DNA of 64,000 nt, taken from positions 26,027-90,026 of the forward strand of contig NZ_JAFFPS010000055.1 in NCBI RefSeq assembly GCF_016919165.1. Reading direction: 5' to 3'. The position numbers and the translations under genes are program-made. Shown piece by piece: positions 7,705 through 17,787 of the stretch. The notes beneath the pieces are model-generated. The model was not told where the DNA came from. It was given only the letters and a program-made list of their open reading frames with translations, and searched no databases. This DNA comes from Leptospira chreensis. Its GTDB lineage: Bacteria > Spirochaetota > Leptospiria > Leptospirales > Leptospiraceae. The stretch's first letter is position 1, and every line of letters starts with the position of its first letter.

Positions 7705-8397
7705 TTAATAGAAACGAAGTAAATCTTCTGACGATTCTCTAGGAGTGTGGTAACGATTCAGTTCCGAATCCGGTTTTGGATATCCAATACTCAACCCTAA
7801 AATCACTTTATCTTCTTCTGGCAACCCGAGAGATTTTCGTACCACATCAGGAAAAGAACCAAGAGCAGCCTGAGCACAAGTTCCTAAACCTTCTTCCCTT
7901 GCCAGTAATAGAACTGATTGGAGAAAACAACCCATGTCTATTCCTACATAATAGTTCAGTTCAAACTTGGTTGTTATGAAAATTGCTGTAGGGGCTCCAA
8001 AGAAAGCAAAGTTACGTAACATAAACTCGTTTCTCGCATCTTTATCCTTTCTTTCAATTCCTGCCGCTTCATAGATTTTCATTCCCAAATCAAACATTCT
8101 TCTTTTGGCATCGCTTGGATACGATTCTGGCCAACTGGTTTCTGGCCTTGGGGGAGACTGGCGTGCAGCTTCGATTAGTTCTTTAGACAATTCCTCTCGT
8201 TTGTTTCCATTCACAATATGCACTTTCCAAGGTTGGGAATTTTTCCAACTAGGGGTGCGTAATGCTTTGCTAAATATCCTTTGTAAAATTTCATCTGGGA
8301 TGGGTTTGGAAAGGTATTCTCGGATACTATGTCTAGTTTCCAAGGCTTCCGAAACAGAGGCCGCGGTGGTATGGAACGAAATCAATTCAGTATTCAT
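7705..8397 (-). CDS. Nitroreductase family NAD(P)H oxidoreductase
   Basis: About 230 residues with the FMN-binding nitroreductase pattern: RHSIREYLSKPIPDEIL near the N-terminus, PSWKNSQPW, and YYVGIDMGCFLQSVLLLAREEGLGTCAQ, ending ILGLSIGYPKPDSELN. The enzyme reduces nitro or quinone compounds with FMN. I use the ATG at 8397, preceded by GGGAG, rather than the in-frame ATG at 8421, which has no ribosome binding site and lies next to an operator. It diverges from the TetR gene at 8517, and two palindromic operators fill the shared region, so it is probably repressed by that TetR. Confidence 0.9.
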   Translation of the reverse strand: MNTELISFHTTAASVSEALETRHSIREYLSKPIPDEILQRIFSKALRTPSWKNSQPWKVHIVNGNKREELSKELIEAARQSPPRPETSWPESYPSDAKRRMFDLGMKIYEAAGIERKDKDARNEFMLRNFAFFGAPTAIFITTKFELNYYVGIDMGCFLQSVLLLAREEGLGTCAQAALGSFPDVVRKSLGLPEEDKVILGLSIGYPKPDSELNRYHTPRESSEDLLRFY

Positions 8398-8421
8398 TTG
8401 GATCTCCCTATGTCTAAACAT

Positions 8422-8439
8422 ACATACCAGTCGGTATGT
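8422..8439. promoter_or_regulatory. TetR-type operator 1
   Basis: ACATACC-AGTC-GGTATGT, a perfect 7-base inverted repeat with a four-base centre, between the nitroreductase and the TetR gene. It is closest to the nitroreductase start. Its centre is 37 bases from the second operator. Confidence 0.8.
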
Positions 8440-8458
8440 TTTTGCAAGAACAATTCAT

Positions 8459-8476
8459 ACATACCGGTTGGTATAT
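8459..8476. promoter_or_regulatory. TetR-type operator 2
   Basis: ACATACC-GGTT-GGTATAT, the same half-site as operator 1 with one mismatch. It is closest to the TetR gene, so it probably mediates autoregulation of the TetR-TonB receptor-lipoprotein operon. Confidence 0.78.
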
Positions 8477-8516
8477 TGTTTGATTTGTTTCAGTTTCTGT
8501 GAATTTTGGGGAGAAT

Positions 8517-9098
8517 ATGAAAAAAGAACCCACTCGCGTACGCCTCTTACAAGTCAGTCGCCAGCTCTTTTTGAAACAAGGGTATTCGGGGACGGGACTG
8601 AATCAAATTGTAGAGGAAGCAAAAACAGTCAAAGCAAGCCTCTATCAACATTTTGCTTCTAAGGAAATGTTGGGAAAAGAAGTGATTCGAATGTATTCGG
8701 ATGAAAATTTAACACTTCTTAAATCCTTAATGAAACGAAATCCAAAGCCTTTGGAATTTGTTAAGGCTTGGGTTCGGATCCTTTCCCGGGAGGCTAGGTT
8801 ATCCCAACTTTTCGGATGCGGAATGGCAAACTTTCGAGCACAAATTGCACCGGATGAATTGGAAATCCAGAAAGAAATTGAGGAAATTGCCAATCGGACC
8901 ATCGATTTGTTGGCAGAGTATCTAGAAGGAACCAAAGAAAATGGTTACTTAAATTCTAAAGGGGATTGTCGTTTACTCGCCAAACATTTATTTTTTGTCT
9001 ATGAAGGGGTTTTGCAAGGATATCGTCTGCTTGATGACAAAAAGTCATTGGACGAATTATATCGAATTGCAGAAAGTTTGATCCCCGCCCCTAAATGA
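8517..9098 (+). CDS. TetR/AcrR family regulator
   Basis: 193 residues from the ATG at 8517, chosen because GGGGAGA lies just upstream; the GTG at 8499 has none. Residues ~8-55 are the TetR DNA-binding domain: RLLQVSRQLFLKQGYSGTG, then IVEEAKTVKASLYQHFASKEML. The C-terminal domain carries an unknown ligand pocket. The gene diverges from the nitroreductase over two matching operators and overlaps the TonB receptor start by four bases, so it probably controls both directions and its own synthesis. Confidence 0.92.
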   Translation: MKKEPTRVRLLQVSRQLFLKQGYSGTGLNQIVEEAKTVKASLYQHFASKEMLGKEVIRMYSDENLTLLKSLMKRNPKPLEFVKAWVRILSREARLSQLFGCGMANFRAQIAPDELEIQKEIEEIANRTIDLLAEYLEGTKENGYLNSKGDCRLLAKHLFFVYEGVLQGYRLLDDKKSLDELYRIAESLIPAPK

Positions 9099-11749
9099 AA
9101 TACACCCAATCCCTTTTACTGATTTTATGTTTTCTCTGGTTCAGGCCTACCTTCGCGGATGGAAACATAGAAGTTGTTTTTCAAATTGTAAAATCTAATT
9201 CCGGAAAACCAGTAACCAATGCCGTAGTCATATCTAAAAAGGGAAAAACGAGTGCAATCTCCAATGAAGAGGGGATCGCCAAACTTCGATTTCCCGAACC
9301 TGGATACTATGAAATCAAAGTATCCACCGCCGATAGAACCGAATCTGTTTTTCGAGAGGTTCGTTTCAAAGGGCAAGTGATTTTGGTTACGATTTCGGAA
9401 GCCAACCTTTCGGGAATTTTAGTAAGCGGGGAAAGAGATAAAACTCCACTTTCACGGTACGGACTTGTCCAAGATGAAATCAAACGCCTCCCCGGCGTGT
9501 CTGGTGATTCCCTGAAAGCTTTGCAAACCATTCCCGGTGTGGTGATCGGTGCGCCTGTGGGAATTTTGCCGTCGGTATTTACAAACATTGGAACGAATTT
9601 ACTCACAGGAAATCCATATTCCAATAGTGAAAGGGGTGACCTATCACTGCGTGGTGGTGGAACAAGGCAAAACCAATACTACTTTGATGGATTCCCCCTT
9701 CCTTATCCCTTCCATTTGGGAAACCAGTCTTCTGTATTAAATAATAATTTAATCAAATCCTTTGATGTATTTACGGGAGCATTTCCAGCTAAATATGGTT
9801 ATGCGACTGGAGGAATCATCGCCATTGAAGGAACAGATCGAGTGGATGAAAACAAAACAATCATCAATACGAATTTGTTTTTATCCGATATTTATAACCA
9901 AAGTAAAATTCTTCCAGGGCTTGCCATGATCAGTTCTGGAAGAAAAAACTATCCCAACTTAGTTCTATTACAAGCCTATCCGCAAGGAATTCCAGAAGAC
10001 GCCAAGTACGCAGAATACCATGACTACCAATGGAAACTGATTTGGGATATCAATTCGGAACATAGGCTTTCCATCCAAACCTTTGGAACCAGAGACAGGC
10101 AAGCCTATACCAAAGCCCAAGCCGATTTGGAAAGGGGAGGGGAAGACCCGCGTCCTCCCACGGGCCTCGATCGTATGTTTCGCACCGATGCCATTCGTTA
10201 TATTTGGAAGGGAAAAACATTTCGAAACACTATATCTTATTCTCGCACATCGTTTAATGAATTCTTTGAACTCAGGTTTACCAATCCACTCACTGCCGAA
10301 AATATTTTTGGATTACAGAACCGAACTGCTGATTCCATTACTTATGTTCACAATGCTTTTGAATGGGAACTTTGGGAGGAACATCTCAAACTAGAAGCTG
10401 GGGTACAAGGCCGGTTTCGAGAGACCACACTAAAGGGCGAAAATATTTCTTCTTACAACCGGTTGTTTTACAATGTATTCAACGATCTTTTGAATTCCAA
10501 TGCGGCCTTCCGATCTGTGATTGATGGGGACCGCATTCGATACCGAGAAAAATCAGCCTACGCAGAACTCCCGTTTAAATATTCTGGCTTTCGCCTAACA
10601 CCGGGTGCACGGGTTGATAATTATTCTGGTAGTAATGAAACCAATTTGGCTCCCCGGATCACTGGCGGTTATCTTTTTGAATCCACAAAAACAGGAATTA
10701 TGGCAGGGCATGGAATCCATTACAATGCTCCTGTTTCCGTGGAAGCCCTCTCTGCCAAATCAGGAAATCCCAATCTTTTTATGGAAAGGTCCGAACACAA
10801 TTCCATTGGAATCAGTCAGGAGTTTGCCAACTTTTGGCAGATTAAAATCGAAGGCTTTCGTAATATCTTTCAAAACATTATTGTTCCCGATACGTATATT
10901 GTAGATCCTTATGCTTTGAATAATGACACTCGGATTTTTGTGAATGAAACGGCCAAGGTCCTTGCCAATCCTGTCACACCGAAAAATTTAAATTATTCCA
11001 ACGCAGGGTATGGTCATTCGGAAGGGATAGAAATCTTTATTAAAAAAACAAAAGATCCTAGAGAACAATCCGGGTTATTTGGTTGGATCTCTTATACCAA
11101 TTCCATCACCAAACGAATCAATAACCAATCTCGGTTGAACAGTGATGAAACGAGAAACAGAACCTTACTTAATAATTCTAGAACCCTCCTGGCGCAAGCA
11201 AAGATGGGAACAAACTATATCAATTATTATGATGATAACAACTTGGAAGTGATCTACAATAATGATAAAGAACAATTATATGATTTAGATAGAACTCATA
11301 TTCTCAATATTGTATTTGGTTATAAATTCAATCAGGAATGGATGGTGGGGGGAAGGTTTCGATATTTTTCAGGAACTCCTTACACTCCCATTACAAGCGC
11401 TACACGAGCAAACCAAGCAGCCACTTTTGGACTCAACTTATACTTTCCGAACTATTCTGGAAATTATAATAGTGATCGGTTTTTACCCTTTCATCAATTT
11501 GATTTGCGTATTGATCGAATCGAAAATTATTCTTGGGGTTATATCAATACGTACATTGAATTTGTGAATTTTTATGGCCGTCGCAACCAAGCAGGATTTG
11601 AATTTGATAACACAAAAAATTATCAGAGAAACCAAAATCCAGCACCGACGTATGACACGGTCAATTCACCCTTCATCATTTCGCAAACACCGAATGGAAA
11701 AATGGCAATCATTCCTCTTATCAATATTGGTATGGAGGTGCGGTTTTGA
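9095..11749 (+). CDS. TonB-dependent outer-membrane receptor
   Basis: 884 residues. Signal peptide of ~22 residues; a carboxypeptidase-regulatory-like beta domain at ~27-110; a plug domain at ~125-240 (RLPGVSGDSLKALQTIPGV, then LSLRGGGTRQNQYYFDGFPL and FDVFTGAFPAKYGYATGGI); then a long beta barrel ending in the aromatic EVRF. Such receptors import bulky nutrients using TonB energy. The substrate is not evident: control by a TetR rather than Fur, and a linked nitroreductase, argue against simple iron uptake. The gene is coupled by four-base overlaps to TetR upstream and a lipoprotein downstream. Confidence 0.92.
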   Translation: MKYTQSLLLILCFLWFRPTFADGNIEVVFQIVKSNSGKPVTNAVVISKKGKTSAISNEEGIAKLRFPEPGYYEIKVSTADRTESVFREVRFKGQVILVTISEANLSGILVSGERDKTPLSRYGLVQDEIKRLPGVSGDSLKALQTIPGVVIGAPVGILPSVFTNIGTNLLTGNPYSNSERGDLSLRGGGTRQNQYYFDGFPLPYPFHLGNQSSVLNNNLIKSFDVFTGAFPAKYGYATGGIIAIEGTDRVDENKTIINTNLFLSDIYNQSKILPGLAMISSGRKNYPNLVLLQAYPQGIPEDAKYAEYHDYQWKLIWDINSEHRLSIQTFGTRDRQAYTKAQADLERGGEDPRPPTGLDRMFRTDAIRYIWKGKTFRNTISYSRTSFNEFFELRFTNPLTAENIFGLQNRTADSITYVHNAFEWELWEEHLKLEAGVQGRFRETTLKGENISSYNRLFYNVFNDLLNSNAAFRSVIDGDRIRYREKSAYAELPFKYSGFRLTPGARVDNYSGSNETNLAPRITGGYLFESTKTGIMAGHGIHYNAPVSVEALSAKSGNPNLFMERSEHNSIGISQEFANFWQIKIEGFRNIFQNIIVPDTYIVDPYALNNDTRIFVNETAKVLANPVTPKNLNYSNAGYGHSEGIEIFIKKTKDPREQSGLFGWISYTNSITKRINNQSRLNSDETRNRTLLNNSRTLLAQAKMGTNYINYYDDNNLEVIYNNDKEQLYDLDRTHILNIVFGYKFNQEWMVGGRFRYFSGTPYTPITSATRANQAATFGLNLYFPNYSGNYNSDRFLPFHQFDLRIDRIENYSWGYINTYIEFVNFYGRRNQAGFEFDNTKNYQRNQNPAPTYDTVNSPFIISQTPNGKMAIIPLINIGMEVRF

Positions 11750-12402
11750 AAAAGCTTCTTCTATATTTGTTTTGTTTTAGTATGGTTCTTTTTTTTACTT
11801 CCTGTTTTGAAAGTGGGGAGGATGTGAAAAAGGAAGAAGATAACAAACAAACTTTGTACCTAAGCACTTTGTATTGGGTTCGCCAATCTGGCAATTGTAT
11901 CAAAACCAATACTTCCTTATCCGCAAACAATCAATTCTGTAGCAGAAGGCCTTTGGGAATTTGTACTGTGAACCAACTCATCCTCACCCAACAAGAATTG
12001 AATGTCCAATTGAATGAAATGAGAACCATCCAATCAAGAACAGCCGATTGCCAAGATTCCATCCTTCAATCAGGAATTTTGATTTTGAAAGCAACGACCA
12101 CAACCGAAACAGATACACTAAAATCGAAATTTACATTTCGAGTAGCCGAATCTTGTGAATTAGAAGGATTCCAAGTTGCAAGTGGAGCACGGTTTGCGGA
12201 TTTTTCAGAGATCCAATGGTTAGAATCGGTTCGTGGAAAAATTGCCAAAGCTGCAAAATCTATTGCTGCGAATACTTTTTTACCACTAGCCAATCGTGAT
12301 CGAGCTAACAGCTGTTTGAACTTGGAATTTAAAGATTGGGAAAAGGATTTAGCCCAAGGAAATAATGAAAATAAAATCCTGGTCGAAATCGTTCATCCTT
12401 AA
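11746..12402 (+). CDS. Cys-containing lipoprotein coupled to the TonB receptor
   Basis: 218 residues from a TTG start that overlaps the receptor stop by four bases (TTGA). The signal peptide ends FFTSC (Cys about 20), followed by an acidic linker. The mature part has several Cys residues (for example GNCIKT, QFCSRR, GICTVN, RTADCQ, ESCELE, NSCLNL), which could form disulfides. No family recognised. Tight coupling suggests it is an accessory to the receptor, for example a surface or periplasmic ligand-binding lipoprotein. Confidence 0.8.
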   Translation: MKKLLLYLFCFSMVLFFTSCFESGEDVKKEEDNKQTLYLSTLYWVRQSGNCIKTNTSLSANNQFCSRRPLGICTVNQLILTQQELNVQLNEMRTIQSRTADCQDSILQSGILILKATTTTETDTLKSKFTFRVAESCELEGFQVASGARFADFSEIQWLESVRGKIAKAAKSIAANTFLPLANRDRANSCLNLEFKDWEKDLAQGNNENKILVEIVHP

Positions 12403-12472
12403 ACTCAAAATCCGCTTTCCTTAACCTCGGCATCTTACATTTTGTCTTTAATCCAAAGGAAATTCAATTATT

Positions 12473-14149
12473 ATGACTTTGAATCGATACAGCCGCACTC
12501 TTACCCAAGACGAATCCCTTCCCGCTTCCCAAGCCATGATCATTGGTTCTGGAGTTCCGTATGAAGATTTAAATAAACCTTTCATCGGAATTGGAAGTAC
12601 AGGATTCGATGGAAATCCTTGTAACATGCACCTAACCACTCTTTCTGCTCTGCAAAAGAAAAGTGTTTTAGATACAAAGGAAATGGTTGGTTTACTCTTT
12701 AATACGATTGGTGTGAGTGATGGGATCACTAACGGAAACGATGGGATGCGTTATTCCTTACCTTCCCGCGAAATCATTGCCGATTCCATTGAAACGATTG
12801 CCGGTGCTCATTATTACGACGGACTTCTTTTTACTGCTGGTTGTGATAAAAATATGCCAGGGGCCATCATGGCAATGGCAAGACTCAATCGGCCTTCTAT
12901 CATGGTCTATGGCGGAACCATCAATGGTGGAAACTACAAAGGCGAAAAACTAAATATTGTTTCTGCCTTTGAAGCGTACGGAAAAAAAATTAACGGTAAA
13001 ATCACCGAAGATGATTTTAAAGAAGTGATAAAAAATTCCTGCCCTGGCCCTGGAGCCTGTGGGGGAATGTATACCGCAAACACAATGGCAACAGCCATCG
13101 AAGTGATGGGGATGAGTTTGCCTTATAGTTCTTCTTCTCCTGCCCGCAGTGAAGAAAAAAAGAAAGAATGTATGAATATTGGAAAGTATATGTACAATCT
13201 TTTAGAAAAGGACATCAAACCTTCTGACATCATCACTCCCACATCCATTCTGAATGCCCTTCGTGTGGTGACGATTCTTGGTGGTTCTACAAATGCAGCT
13301 CTCCATATGATTGCCATTGCAAGAACTATGGGAATCCCACTCGACTTAGAACAAATTCAAAAAGTAACCGATACAACGCCGCTTCTTGCAGATATGAAAC
13401 CAAGTGGAAAGTATCTGATGGAAGACCTATTTGCCATCGGCGGAACACCTGCAATCATGAAATTCATGTTACGCGAAGGTTTGATTGACGGATCTTGTTT
13501 GACAGTCACTGGAAAAACCATTGCAGAAAACCTGGAAGGTCTTCCCGACCTTCCGAAAGACCAAGACCTACTTCGCCCTGTCAGTAACCCGATTAAAAAA
13601 GAAGGTCATATCCAAGTTCTCTACGGCAATATCGCCAAAAAAGGGGCAGTGGCAAAAATCACAGGCCACGAAGGTGAAATGTTTGAAGGAAAGGCCATCT
13701 GTTTTGATTCCGAAGTGGAAGCTAACACTGGCATTCGCGATGGGAAAGTCAAACCAGGCCATGTGGTGGTAATTCGTTATGTAGGTCCAAAGGGTGGACC
13801 GGGAATGCCGGAGATGTTAAAACCCACTTCTGCTATCATTGGAGCAGGGCTTGGGGACAATGTAGCTCTCATTACCGATGGTCGGTTTTCTGGGGGAAGT
13901 CACGGTTTTGTTGTGGGTCATATCACACCGGAAGCGATGGAAGGGGGGGAGTTGGCCTTTGTGAAAGATGGAGATGTGATTCTCATTGATTCCCGTACAA
14001 ACCAACTGGAACTCAAAATCTCCGCAGAAGAATTGGAAAAACGTAGAGCGGCTTGGGTGAAACCACCTTACCGCATTACCTCTGGATATCTTTGGAAGTA
14101 CATCCAGATGGTGAAAGATGCAAGTACTGGTTGCCTAACAGACCGTTAG
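12473..14149 (+). CDS. ilvD: Dihydroxy-acid dehydratase
   Basis: 558 residues, the normal length for IlvD. It dehydrates 2,3-dihydroxy-isovalerate and 2,3-dihydroxy-3-methylvalerate to the 2-keto acids in valine and isoleucine synthesis. The Fe-S cluster cysteines lie in [16 protein letters not shown] and [16 protein letters not shown]; the first context (NPCN) resembles the [2Fe-2S] subclass. The C-terminal DGRFSGG...GHITPEA region is also conserved. It stands alone, downstream of the receptor operon, and is followed by a strong bidirectional hairpin. Confidence 0.97.
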   Translation: MTLNRYSRTLTQDESLPASQAMIIGSGVPYEDLNKPFIGIGSTGFDGNPCNMHLTTLSALQKKSVLDTKEMVGLLFNTIGVSDGITNGNDGMRYSLPSREIIADSIETIAGAHYYDGLLFTAGCDKNMPGAIMAMARLNRPSIMVYGGTINGGNYKGEKLNIVSAFEAYGKKINGKITEDDFKEVIKNSCPGPGACGGMYTANTMATAIEVMGMSLPYSSSSPARSEEKKKECMNIGKYMYNLLEKDIKPSDIITPTSILNALRVVTILGGSTNAALHMIAIARTMGIPLDLEQIQKVTDTTPLLADMKPSGKYLMEDLFAIGGTPAIMKFMLREGLIDGSCLTVTGKTIAENLEGLPDLPKDQDLLRPVSNPIKKEGHIQVLYGNIAKKGAVAKITGHEGEMFEGKAICFDSEVEANTGIRDGKVKPGHVVVIRYVGPKGGPGMPEMLKPTSAIIGAGLGDNVALITDGRFSGGSHGFVVGHITPEAMEGGELAFVKDGDVILIDSRTNQLELKISAEELEKRRAAWVKPPYRITSGYLWKYIQMVKDASTGCLTDR

Positions 14150-14160
14150 GCGTTCCAAGG

Positions 14161-14188
14161 AAATTCCTACTTGTTTAAGTAGGAATTT
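14161..14188. terminator. Bidirectional terminator hairpin
   Basis: AAATTCCTACTT at 14161-14172 and AAGTAGGAATTT at 14177-14188 are perfectly complementary around a GTTT loop. It lies between convergent ilvD and the pirin gene and includes the pirin stop codon. Confidence 0.75.
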
Positions 14189-15194
14189 CTTCTTTGCCGT
14201 CCGCATGTCTGGCAAACCTTCCTTTGCCAACATGAACCGGATCATAAGAATCCCAAGGCCAACCACCGAACTGCGTTTTTCGATAGTCATCAAACGCTTG
14301 TTGGATCTCTTCTTGTTTGTTCATCACAAAGGGCCCATACTGCACCACAGGTTCTGCAATGGGTTTTCCTTCTAAAATCAAGATTCGACCCGGCTCCGTT
14401 CCATTTTTCAATGTCACTTCGACTTCGGATTCGAGATTGTACATATGTTTGCCAGGAACAACGACATCATCCAAAACAAGCCCTTCGCCTCGGAAGTAAT
14501 AAAGGTTTCTGTTATTTCCTTTGGCACTTCCTGGAATCACAAAACTGACTTCAGGATCTAAATCTAAAATATAAATTCCCACATCGTTTTTAGGATCACC
14601 TGCCCAGGAATCTGGTGGAGGGTCCAATGGTTTTTCGCCAAACAAAGATCCTGCGACCGTTTTGATTTTTACTTTTTTACCATTGGAATCGCTTAGGAGT
14701 TTTACAGGAATGTCTTCGTTCCAAAACATTTTGAAATGTGGATCGACAAATTTATTTTTTGCCGGTAGGTTCAACCAAATTTGAAAGAGCTCTAAAGTAT
14801 TATCTTCTGATTCATTCACCAAAGGAAACATTTCGGAATGTTGGATTCCCGCACCAGCTGTCATCCACTGCACATCACCATCTCCATACCTTCCCGCAGC
14901 ACCTTGGGAATCGGCATGATCAATGAGTCCTCTTTGGACGACAGTAACGGTTTCAAATCCGCGGTGGGGGTGGCCAGGAAAGCCGGGAATGGTTTCGCCG
15001 TGGTACATCCGCCATCCATCTTTGCCCGCAAAGTCTTGGCCAATTTGCCTTCCTTGGAGTGAGGAAGATTCCGGGCCAAAATTTCCATTTCCCTTGGGAT
15101 AAAAATCTTCATGGTGGACACAAAACAAAAACGGGTCCGATGTAGGCCATTGGAAGTCGAGTTTTTGGGCGTATAGAATTGATTTGTGTTTCAT
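14175..15194 (-). CDS. Pirin family protein
   Basis: 339 residues, bicupin. The N-terminal cupin has the pirin metal-site pattern GHPHRGFET (two His), DHADSQG and GIQHSEMF (His and Glu). The region LFQIWLNLPAKNKFVDPHF is also typical, and the C-terminal cupin carries LILEGKPIAEPVVQYGPFVMN. Bacterial pirins are iron-binding proteins, some with quercetinase activity, others acting as regulators; which applies here is unknown. AGGA lies upstream of the ATG. Its stop lies inside the terminator shared with ilvD. Confidence 0.93.
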   Translation of the reverse strand: MKHKSILYAQKLDFQWPTSDPFLFCVHHEDFYPKGNGNFGPESSSLQGRQIGQDFAGKDGWRMYHGETIPGFPGHPHRGFETVTVVQRGLIDHADSQGAAGRYGDGDVQWMTAGAGIQHSEMFPLVNESEDNTLELFQIWLNLPAKNKFVDPHFKMFWNEDIPVKLLSDSNGKKVKIKTVAGSLFGEKPLDPPPDSWAGDPKNDVGIYILDLDPEVSFVIPGSAKGNNRNLYYFRGEGLVLDDVVVPGKHMYNLESEVEVTLKNGTEPGRILILEGKPIAEPVVQYGPFVMNKQEEIQQAFDDYRKTQFGGWPWDSYDPVHVGKGRFARHADGKEEIPT

Positions 15195-15249
15195 GTAAAA
15201 ATCCTGTCTTTGCGATACCTGTCGCTACTTATAAGACAGTGGATTGGAA

Positions 15250-16389
15250 TCAAAAGTTTTTTACAATAGAAACATTCATCCCGAAAGAGCCGAATTGTTT
15301 AGAACTTTGGGAGGGATTGAGGATTTGCGCAGAACTCAGATCCACTGGTGTTTTATCTGATCCTACATTGAATCCACTCACACCAGATACACTGAAGGAA
15401 GAAATTTGATAGAGCCCTCCGTACTTCAAACCTAAGGATTCAAAAATTTTCCAAACAAAACCCATCTCCAATACGAATGTGGCTCCACCAAGTCCCCTTG
15501 ACAGACCTTCTTTCGATTGGATAAAAGTGAAATCTGTTTTAGAAACGGGTGTACTAAAAACCAGTTGTTGGTTCGAATCCAAGGAACCAATCGATGAAGT
15601 TTCTAATCCATAGGAGGAAAGTTTCAAACGACCGGCAAAGACGGTGACGTCAGCCATCATATATAAGTTCAGCCAATCTAACAGAGAAAAAACAAACCCA
15701 TAATTCATTCCATAGTTTTTTGTTCTGAACTCTACAGTGCCGGTGTAGAGCCCGTATCCTTCTGTTAGGGTTTGATCCCCCGTTCTTAAAAAAGGAAATT
15801 TTAATTGGAGGGATTGGAATGGACCTTTGGAAGATAACTCTGAATAGTTGAAACTGAGTTCATAAGAATCAGTATTGGTTAAATAGTTTAAGGGACCGAC
15901 ACCAATTTTGAATCCCACTTCATTGATTCCCGAATGGATACGGTCATTTACATAAAGTCCGTTCGTACTAAAGCTGGTTCGAGTATCGTAGTATTGCTCT
16001 CCCTTTGCATAAACAAATCCTATAAAAAAAACATCTGAAAACTGGTGAGAGTATTTGATACGAGGTGAAATTGTAGATTTTGGCCTTGATTCTGAATTTT
16101 CGGTAATGATACCCGGTGGGTTTAGGTTATTGGCAGAGTTACTATTAACAAAACTAGATGAGAGCCGGGCTGAATTTAAGAGATTAGAAATAGACTGAGG
16201 CCCACCTTCCGATGGAGTTTGTGCCAACTCACCAGCAAACTCCAAAACTTTTAATCCAGATCCAAAGATAGAAGAGGACTTAGATTGTTTCTCGTTTTTG
16301 GGTGTAGAAGGTTCGGTTTCATTTTCTGCAAACACTGGCAAAACGAGTAGTGTAAAAACTAGAAAAAAATTTCTGCAGAATGTTTTCAT
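15250..16389 (-). CDS. Predicted outer-membrane beta-barrel protein, hypothetical
   Basis: About 379 residues from the ATG at 16389; an ATG at 16401 adds four residues, and neither has a clear ribosome binding site. A signal peptide ends near VFAENE. After a Ser-rich linker (to ~residue 110) the chain alternates polar and hydrophobic residues in many short amphipathic strands separated by turns (SPRIKYSHQFSDVFFIGFVYAKG, then NYGMNYGFVFSLLDWLNLYMMADV) and ends in the aromatic pattern NVSIVKNF, all typical of outer-membrane barrels. No family name recognised. It is adjacent to the PAS kinase on the same strand but separated by a short gap. Confidence 0.65.
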   Translation of the reverse strand: MKTFCRNFFLVFTLLVLPVFAENETEPSTPKNEKQSKSSSIFGSGLKVLEFAGELAQTPSEGGPQSISNLLNSARLSSSFVNSNSANNLNPPGIITENSESRPKSTISPRIKYSHQFSDVFFIGFVYAKGEQYYDTRTSFSTNGLYVNDRIHSGINEVGFKIGVGPLNYLTNTDSYELSFNYSELSSKGPFQSLQLKFPFLRTGDQTLTEGYGLYTGTVEFRTKNYGMNYGFVFSLLDWLNLYMMADVTVFAGRLKLSSYGLETSSIGSLDSNQQLVFSTPVSKTDFTFIQSKEGLSRGLGGATFVLEMGFVWKIFESLGLKYGGLYQISSFSVSGVSGFNVGSDKTPVDLSSAQILNPSQSSKQFGSFGMNVSIVKNF

Positions 16390-16427
16390 GATAGGGAGCA
16401 TTATCTTTTTCTAGAATGAATATGGTT

Positions 16428-17654
16428 TTAAAGATTTTTCGTGTTTTGTGCTAGTTGAAAGAAAAATGTGGAACCAAAACCAGATTTACTTTCTACCCAA
16501 ATGGTTCCATGATGTTGTTCCAAAAATTCCTTACAAAGAATGAGACCAAGACCAGTGCCTGATTCTCGTCCGGTGCCGAGAGTTGAGGTTTTTTGATCCA
16601 ATCGAAATAGATTTTCTATCTGTTCTTTTTGCATTCCCACTCCTTCATCTTTCACAAAGAAGGTAGTTTCGTTTCGTATCGTTTTTTGTTCCGATGGTAA
16701 AACCCCAATCGTAATTACTTTTTGCGCATTGCTGAATTTGATAGCATTGGAAATTAAATTGCGGATAACCGTTTCAATCATAAATGAATCCGCAACAATT
16801 TCTAATGGTTTGGGAATTTGATTGGAGATGGTCAGATTTTTTTTGTTAGCAGAAAGAGTCAAAAGTCCAATCACTCGTTGTGTTAATTCATAAAAATCAA
16901 TAGGGACCGGATGGAATTGAATCGCCCCTGTTTGGGAGCGAGACCAGTCCAACAGGTTTTCTAACAAAGAAAAAACCAAGTCAGAGGACTCTTCCAACAT
17001 CTTTAAATAAGTGGATCTTTCTGCATCAGTGAAAGAAGAATCTTTTTCATTGAGGATCTTTGTAAACTCTCGTTGGGTTCCTAATGGGCCACGTAAGTCA
17101 TGGGCAATGATAGAAAAAAATTTATCTTTGGTGCTGTTCATTTCCGCTAAACGAATCGCAGATTTTTTCAATTTGTCTTCTGAAAGTTTTCGTTCTGTGA
17201 TGTTATGAACAATGGCACAATTGTATTGTTTGCCGTTGTACTCCACCAAATTGACAGTGACTTCGATGGGGAAAGAGGTTCCGTCCTTTCGTTTATTAAC
17301 TGTTTCAATAGAGAAGGACTTACGATCTAAAATTTCTTGCCAATGGGCATTCCAACGTTCGACAGTGAACAAAGGGTCTACTTCAAACATTTTCATCGAA
17401 AGCAATTCTTCTTTTGTATAACCATAGTTTTTGCAAGCGGCATCATTTACAAAAACATAATTCCCATATTCATCTGTCCAAAAAATCGCATCTGAGATGG
17501 TATCAATTGAATACTTCGTAAATTGTAATTCATGAATAAGGTGTGAATGGTGTATCACCTTATCTTCCAATGTTTGCCGTAACAATTGGTTTTCATTTTC
17601 TAAACGTTTTAGATCTGCCAAAAGGGCTTCATATGTCTTAGGTAGTAGAGACAT
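16428..17654 (-). CDS. PAS-domain histidine kinase, soluble
   Basis: 408 residues, no membrane helix. An N-terminal coiled coil (~1-45) leads to a PAS domain (~45-155; ISDAIFWTDEYGNYVFVN, then IVHNITERK). The HisKA box has IIAHDLRGPL with the phospho-accepting His near residue 185, and the ATPase domain has the N box NLISNAIKF, G1 DEGVGM and G2 GTGLGL. It should autophosphorylate in response to a cytoplasmic signal bound by PAS. No response regulator is next to it, so it is an orphan here. The divergent neighbour is the zinc-ribbon propeller gene. Confidence 0.92.
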   Translation of the reverse strand: MSLLPKTYEALLADLKRLENENQLLRQTLEDKVIHHSHLIHELQFTKYSIDTISDAIFWTDEYGNYVFVNDAACKNYGYTKEELLSMKMFEVDPLFTVERWNAHWQEILDRKSFSIETVNKRKDGTSFPIEVTVNLVEYNGKQYNCAIVHNITERKLSEDKLKKSAIRLAEMNSTKDKFFSIIAHDLRGPLGTQREFTKILNEKDSSFTDAERSTYLKMLEESSDLVFSLLENLLDWSRSQTGAIQFHPVPIDFYELTQRVIGLLTLSANKKNLTISNQIPKPLEIVADSFMIETVIRNLISNAIKFSNAQKVITIGVLPSEQKTIRNETTFFVKDEGVGMQKEQIENLFRLDQKTSTLGTGRESGTGLGLILCKEFLEQHHGTIWVESKSGFGSTFFFQLAQNTKNL

Positions 17655-17787
17655 GGATTATTGGTAGAATACAAATTTTGAAATAAATTGCCAAGAACTA
17701 AGTGAGCGCATTTCTTTATTTACTTTCGCCGGAATCGGACTTGACTGCGAGTCCATTCTTAGATAGACCTAGACTCCCTGAAACGAT

